Notes under the pieces: generated by a model | The model's database searches: none | Seen by the model: only the letters and a program-made list of their open reading frames with translations | What the model was told of the DNA's origin: nothing | Shown here: in pieces, positions 14,334-16,305 of the stretch | Numbering within the stretch: position 1 is the stretch's first letter | How the letters are laid out: every line of letters begins with the position of its first letter | Origin: Lachnoclostridium sp. UBA7122 | GTDB taxonomy: Bacteria; Bacillota; Clostridia; Lachnospirales; Lachnospiraceae | Reading direction: 5' to 3' | Assembly: GCA_002493085.1 (NCBI GenBank) | Contig: DKXQ01000247.1 | Coordinates: forward strand, 1-16,305 | Length of the DNA: 16,305 nucleotides | Position numbers and translations under genes: made by a program

Positions 14334-14906
14334 ATGTTGAGAAAAATTTTTAAAAACCGGGCAATAATTATTGGCAGCGTTTTTGTAACTATTATTTTTA
14401 TATGCATTATAGTGGTATCTTCTTCAGATAAAAATAGTTTGAAACAGAAAAAAATAAATAATAAAAACAACGTACAATTAGAAAATCTAAACCACATTGA
14501 CAATATCCCAGACAAAAAAATACAAAAAAATACAAGTACACAAATACAAAATAAAATCTCAGGAAATTTACCAGTAAATAATGTAGAAAATATGCTAGGC
14601 ATCCAAAAGGTTGTTTATGGTTTTGCAAGTGCATATTTTGGAGGCAAACGTGATGTTGCGAAAAAATATGTGTATAAAATAAATAATTTAGATGTTTATA
14701 CAGATTATTATGATGATGTTAAGGTATATATTTCTTGCCTAAAAGGATTAGATAATATAAAAACAGGTGAAAAAACCGACATAATTAATGTTTCATTAGA
14801 ATTTTTAGACTTATTAATTTCTGATGATTCTTACATGTATCTTTCTATTGAATTAATAAAAACTAAAAATGGTTGGAAAATTAAAAATTATGGGCTAGAA
14901 AAATAA
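14334..14906 (+). CDS. Membrane-anchored protein of unknown function, probable BlaI-regulon member
   Basis: 190 aa. A basic start is followed by one hydrophobic helix (about 9-29) with a positive-inside N terminus, so the rest lies outside the membrane. Residues 32-80 are an Asn/Lys/Gln-rich low-complexity spacer. Residues 86-189 look like a compact alpha/beta domain (V-V-Y-G-F-A-S-A-Y-F-G-G...V-A-K-K-Y-V...Y-L-S-I-E-L-I-K-T-K-N-G-W-K-I), reminiscent of NTF2-like extracytoplasmic domains in which a W-K-I strand closes the fold (weak inference). There is a single Cys (135) in the domain and another (24) within the membrane helix; no lipobox. AAGGAG (14321-14326) is seven bases before the ATG. 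Its promoter-operator is almost identical to that of the BlaI/BlaR1 pair 1.4 kb away, which points to induction by cell-wall stress or beta-lactams. Strikingly AT-rich. Confidence 0.75.
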   Translation: MLRKIFKNRAIIIGSVFVTIIFICIIVVSSSDKNSLKQKKINNKNNVQLENLNHIDNIPDKKIQKNTSTQIQNKISGNLPVNNVENMLGIQKVVYGFASAYFGGKRDVAKKYVYKINNLDVYTDYYDDVKVYISCLKGLDNIKTGEKTDIINVSLEFLDLLISDDSYMYLSIELIKTKNGWKIKNYGLEK

Positions 14907-14939
14907 TGGACACTTATAAGGCATATATATTATTTTAAG

Positions 14940-14989
14940 GTGTTACACACTGACAATTGAAAGACGAGTCAGTGTGATAACACTTTTTT
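14940..14989 (+). terminator. Rho-independent terminator
   Basis: GTGTTA-CACACTGAC (14940-14954) pairs with GTCAGTGTG-A-TAACAC (14968-14983) with a single bulged A at 14977 and a 13-base loop, followed by TTTTTT (14984-14989). It ends the transcript of the membrane protein, 33 bases after its stop. Confidence 0.92.
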
Positions 14990-15006
14990 AATAGTTGTAT
15001 TGTTTT

Positions 15007-15507
15007 CTAAAAAGCATTAATGCCATTTGCAATCGCATTTGCAATTTTACCCATATTATTCAGCATCCATTCTACATCACTTTTATTATCATGAAAAGCA
15101 ACTTCTATAAGTGCTGCTGGAGCCTTAGTATCATTTAATTCAACAAGATTAGTAGTTGCTTTAATACCTCTGGATGGCGGACAAGAATCTACATTCTCTA
15201 TCTTGGTGATAATTTTTGTTGCAAGTTTCTTACCTTGAGTTGAAGAAGAATGATACCATACTTCTGGTCCTGTGCCACCACCTGCGTTAGAGTGCAATGC
15301 AACATGACAATCAACATTTAAATTATTTGATGCATTGATACGCTTTGTAAGAGATAAACTATTATTACTGCCATAGACTGTATGTCCAAGCTCAACTAAT
15401 TTATTCTTTACTTTGTTTGATAATTTCTGCATACGGTCTGCTTCAGTACCATAGTTGCCTACGCCAGTATTTTCAGTCTGGCTTGATGGGGAAAGATAAA
15501 TTTTCAT
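15007..15507 (-). CDS. N-acetylmuramoyl-L-alanine amidase (Amidase_3), single domain
   Basis: 166 aa, only the zinc amidase domain that cuts the MurNAc-L-Ala bond of peptidoglycan. Visible zinc and catalytic positions are E22 (G-T-E-A-D-R-M), H72 in A-L-H-S-N-A-G, and the catalytic Glu E135 in L-I-E-V-A-F-H-D-N. The first zinc ligand, usually His in G-H-G, is replaced by the L-S-P-S-S-Q10 motif, typical of a clostridial amidase subgroup in which Gln stands at that position. There is no signal peptide, membrane helix or wall-binding domain, so export would need lysis or a holin, as for phage endolysins or mother-cell lysins. AGGAGGT (15514-15520) is six bases before the ATG. It lies between the two BlaI operator copies, but on the opposite strand, and its own promoter could not be identified. 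Whether it is a phage relic or part of the wall-stress unit is open. Confidence 0.86.
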   Translation of the reverse strand: MKIYLSPSSQTENTGVGNYGTEADRMQKLSNKVKNKLVELGHTVYGSNNSLSLTKRINASNNLNVDCHVALHSNAGGGTGPEVWYHSSSTQGKKLATKIITKIENVDSCPPSRGIKATTNLVELNDTKAPAALIEVAFHDNKSDVEWMLNNMGKIANAIANGINAF

Positions 15508-15560
15508 AATTATACCTCCTATATGTTGTTTGTTATCGGTTACACTTATGAAAAAGAAAG

Positions 15561-15586
15561 GAAGTTTTAATTTGTAAACTTCTTTT
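15561..15586. other. Small hairpin in the amidase/blaI intergenic region
   Basis: GAAGTTT (15561-15567) and AAACTTC (15576-15582) form a 7-bp stem with an eight-base loop, flanked by TTTT on the plus strand and a pyrimidine-rich tract on the minus strand. It could be a weak terminator or a leader hairpin of the amidase gene. The rest of 15508-15640 shows nothing recognisable. Confidence 0.3.
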
Positions 15587-15643
15587 GATAAATTTCTTTT
15601 GTAGTGCCATTATATATTATTTATGCAGTTTATAAAAAAATTG

Positions 15644-15679
15644 ATTATGCTTGACATTAATATTATCATAGCGTATAAT
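15644..15679 (+). promoter_or_regulatory. Consensus promoter and operator of the BlaI/BlaR1 pair (copy 2)
   Basis: TTGACA (15651-15656), 17 bases, TATAAT (15674-15679). It differs from copy 1 (14270-14305) at two bases only. The core inverted repeat kept in both copies is ATTAT-N8-ATAAT, covering the spacer and -10, a position where a bound repressor would block RNA polymerase. Autoregulation is usual for BlaI. Confidence 0.82.
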
Positions 15680-15693
15680 GAAGCTAAATGTTT

Positions 15694-15700
15694 AAAGGAG
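15694..15700 (+). promoter_or_regulatory. Ribosome binding site that sets the BlaI-family start
   Basis: AAAGGAG ends seven bases before the ATG at 15708. An in-frame TTG at 15702 would be only one base away, so it is not the start. Confidence 0.75.
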
Positions 15701-15707
15701 ATTGGTA

Positions 15708-16082
15708 ATGGAAAAATTAGGAAATACAGAATTTGAGATAATGAAAATATTATGGACACAGACAGAACCAGTTACATCAAACTTTATATTAAAGGAACTA
15801 AGTCCATATCATAAATATAAGCTAGCAAGTTTAATGACTTCATTGCAACGGTTAGCTGTGAAGGGATTTGTATATTGTGACAGAACTACAAGAACAAATT
15901 TTTATACGGCACTTATTTCTGAAGATGAATATAAAACAAATGAAAGTGTTTCTTTTTTAGAGAGATTATTTGGCAATTCTATACAAAAATTAGTTGCTGG
16001 ATTATATGGAAATAATATATTATCACAAGAAGATATAAAAGAACTAAGAAATTATTTGGATGAATTGGATAAGGAAAAGTGA
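15708..16082 (+). CDS. BlaI/MecI/CopY-family transcriptional repressor
   Basis: 124 aa, the normal length for the family. Residues 1-75 are the winged helix: L-G-N-T-E-F-E-I-M-K-I-L-W (3-15) is the characteristic first helix, then V-T-S-N-F-I-L-K-E-L, the recognition region K38-L-A-S-L-M-T-S-L-Q-R-L, and the wing K52-G-F-V-Y-C...Y66-T-A. Residues 80-124 are the dimerisation part (F-L-E-R-L-F-G-N-S, L-S-Q-E-D-I-K-E-L). BlaI-type repressors bind as dimers over promoters and are cut by the metalloprotease of BlaR1 when a beta-lactam or wall stress is sensed. The BlaR1-type gene begins nine bases downstream. The likely targets are its own promoter and the near-identical one at 14270. Confidence 0.92.
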   Translation: MEKLGNTEFEIMKILWTQTEPVTSNFILKELSPYHKYKLASLMTSLQRLAVKGFVYCDRTTRTNFYTALISEDEYKTNESVSFLERLFGNSIQKLVAGLYGNNILSQEDIKELRNYLDELDKEK

Positions 16083-16091
16083 GGACATTAG

Positions 16092-16305
16092 ATGATTGTT
16101 GTGGAGTGCCAATTTTTATTAAATGTATTATGTGCTTCAGTTTCTGTAGGCGGTATTGTCTTAATTTTAAAAATATTTTCAAAATGGATAGATAAAAATT
16201 TCAATTTGAGATGGAAGAAATGGTTATATCTATTTTTAATAACAAGACTTTTAATACCTGTGAATATGAAAATACCATATTTTAATAGTGAAATAAATAA
16301 TCTGG
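16092..16305 (+). CDS. BlaR1/MecR1-type sensor (M56 peptidase), N-terminal part, cut by window edge
   Basis: 71 complete codons are visible, open to the end of the window. They encode a first membrane helix (about 5-27, F-L-L-N-V-L-C-A-S-V-S-V-G-G-I-V), a basic amphipathic loop, and W-K-K-W-L-Y-L-F-L-I-T-R-L-L-I-P (41-56), the typical second helix ending in R-L-L-I-P that marks M56 family sensors. The zinc motif HExxH and any sensor domain lie beyond the window. GAGGA (16081-16085), overlapping the repressor's stop codon, is six bases before the ATG, so the two genes are translationally linked. Role: a membrane receptor whose cytoplasmic zinc protease inactivates the adjacent BlaI-type repressor. 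Confidence 0.85.
   Translation, partial: MIVVECQFLLNVLCASVSVGGIVLILKIFSKWIDKNFNLRWKKWLYLFLITRLLIPVNMKIPYFNSEINNL

Overview
The window looks like a stretch of chromosome from a low-GC, strictly anaerobic Firmicute, most probably a gut Lachnospiraceae (Clostridia). The evidence is the AT-rich, A-purine codon use, strong AGGAGG ribosome sites, a paired GlgC/GlgD glycogen module, a clostridial-type [FeFe] hydrogenase linked to a GltD-like flavoprotein, Lachnospiraceae-style cell-wall proteins with Thr/Pro linkers, and a BlaI/BlaR1 pair. Genus cannot be fixed from sequence alone. No tRNA, rRNA, CRISPR array, IS element or clear prophage was seen, and no gene-free stretch exceeds about 250 bases.

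Layout. 39-1121 (-): orphan HipA-like kinase-fold protein. 1367-1978 (+): small secreted protein of unknown function with a strong promoter, followed by an unusually long near-perfect hairpin (2008-2062). 2160-3548 (+): dUTPase (dut), then a signal-peptide/TM-anchored surface protein ending in a textbook terminator. 3617-4363 (-): subtilisin-family protease that begins exactly at the catalytic-His motif and so lacks Asp and His; it is called a pseudogene. 4448-8004 (+): two-gene hydrogenase operon, a GltD-like NAD(P)H/FAD oxidoreductase carrying an extra NuoF-type Fe-S domain, overlapping [FeFe] hydrogenase hydA. 8150-10503 (+): glgC-glgD, translationally coupled. 10581-12844 (-): two tandem WYL-domain regulators, divergent from 12985-14217 (+): rtcB RNA ligase. 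14218-16305: a visibly more AT-rich segment with a membrane-anchored protein of unknown function, a lone peptidoglycan amidase (-), and a BlaI-family repressor followed by the start of a BlaR1-type sensor cut by the window edge.

How they work together. The hydrogenase pair probably exchanges electrons between H2/protons and a pyridine nucleotide. GlgC/GlgD make ADP-glucose for glycogen. The WYL pair is well placed to control rtcB, possibly as a Firmicute counterpart of the proteobacterial RtcR control of RNA repair. The BlaI/BlaR1 pair has a 36-bp promoter-operator that is nearly duplicated (34 of 36 identical) upstream of the membrane protein at 14334, so that gene is very likely in the same cell-envelope-stress regulon.

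The most notable observations are the WYL-WYL/rtcB divergon, the duplicated BlaI promoter-operator, the decapitated subtilase abutting the hydrogenase promoter, the NuoF/GltD fusion, and the long hairpin at 2008-2062.
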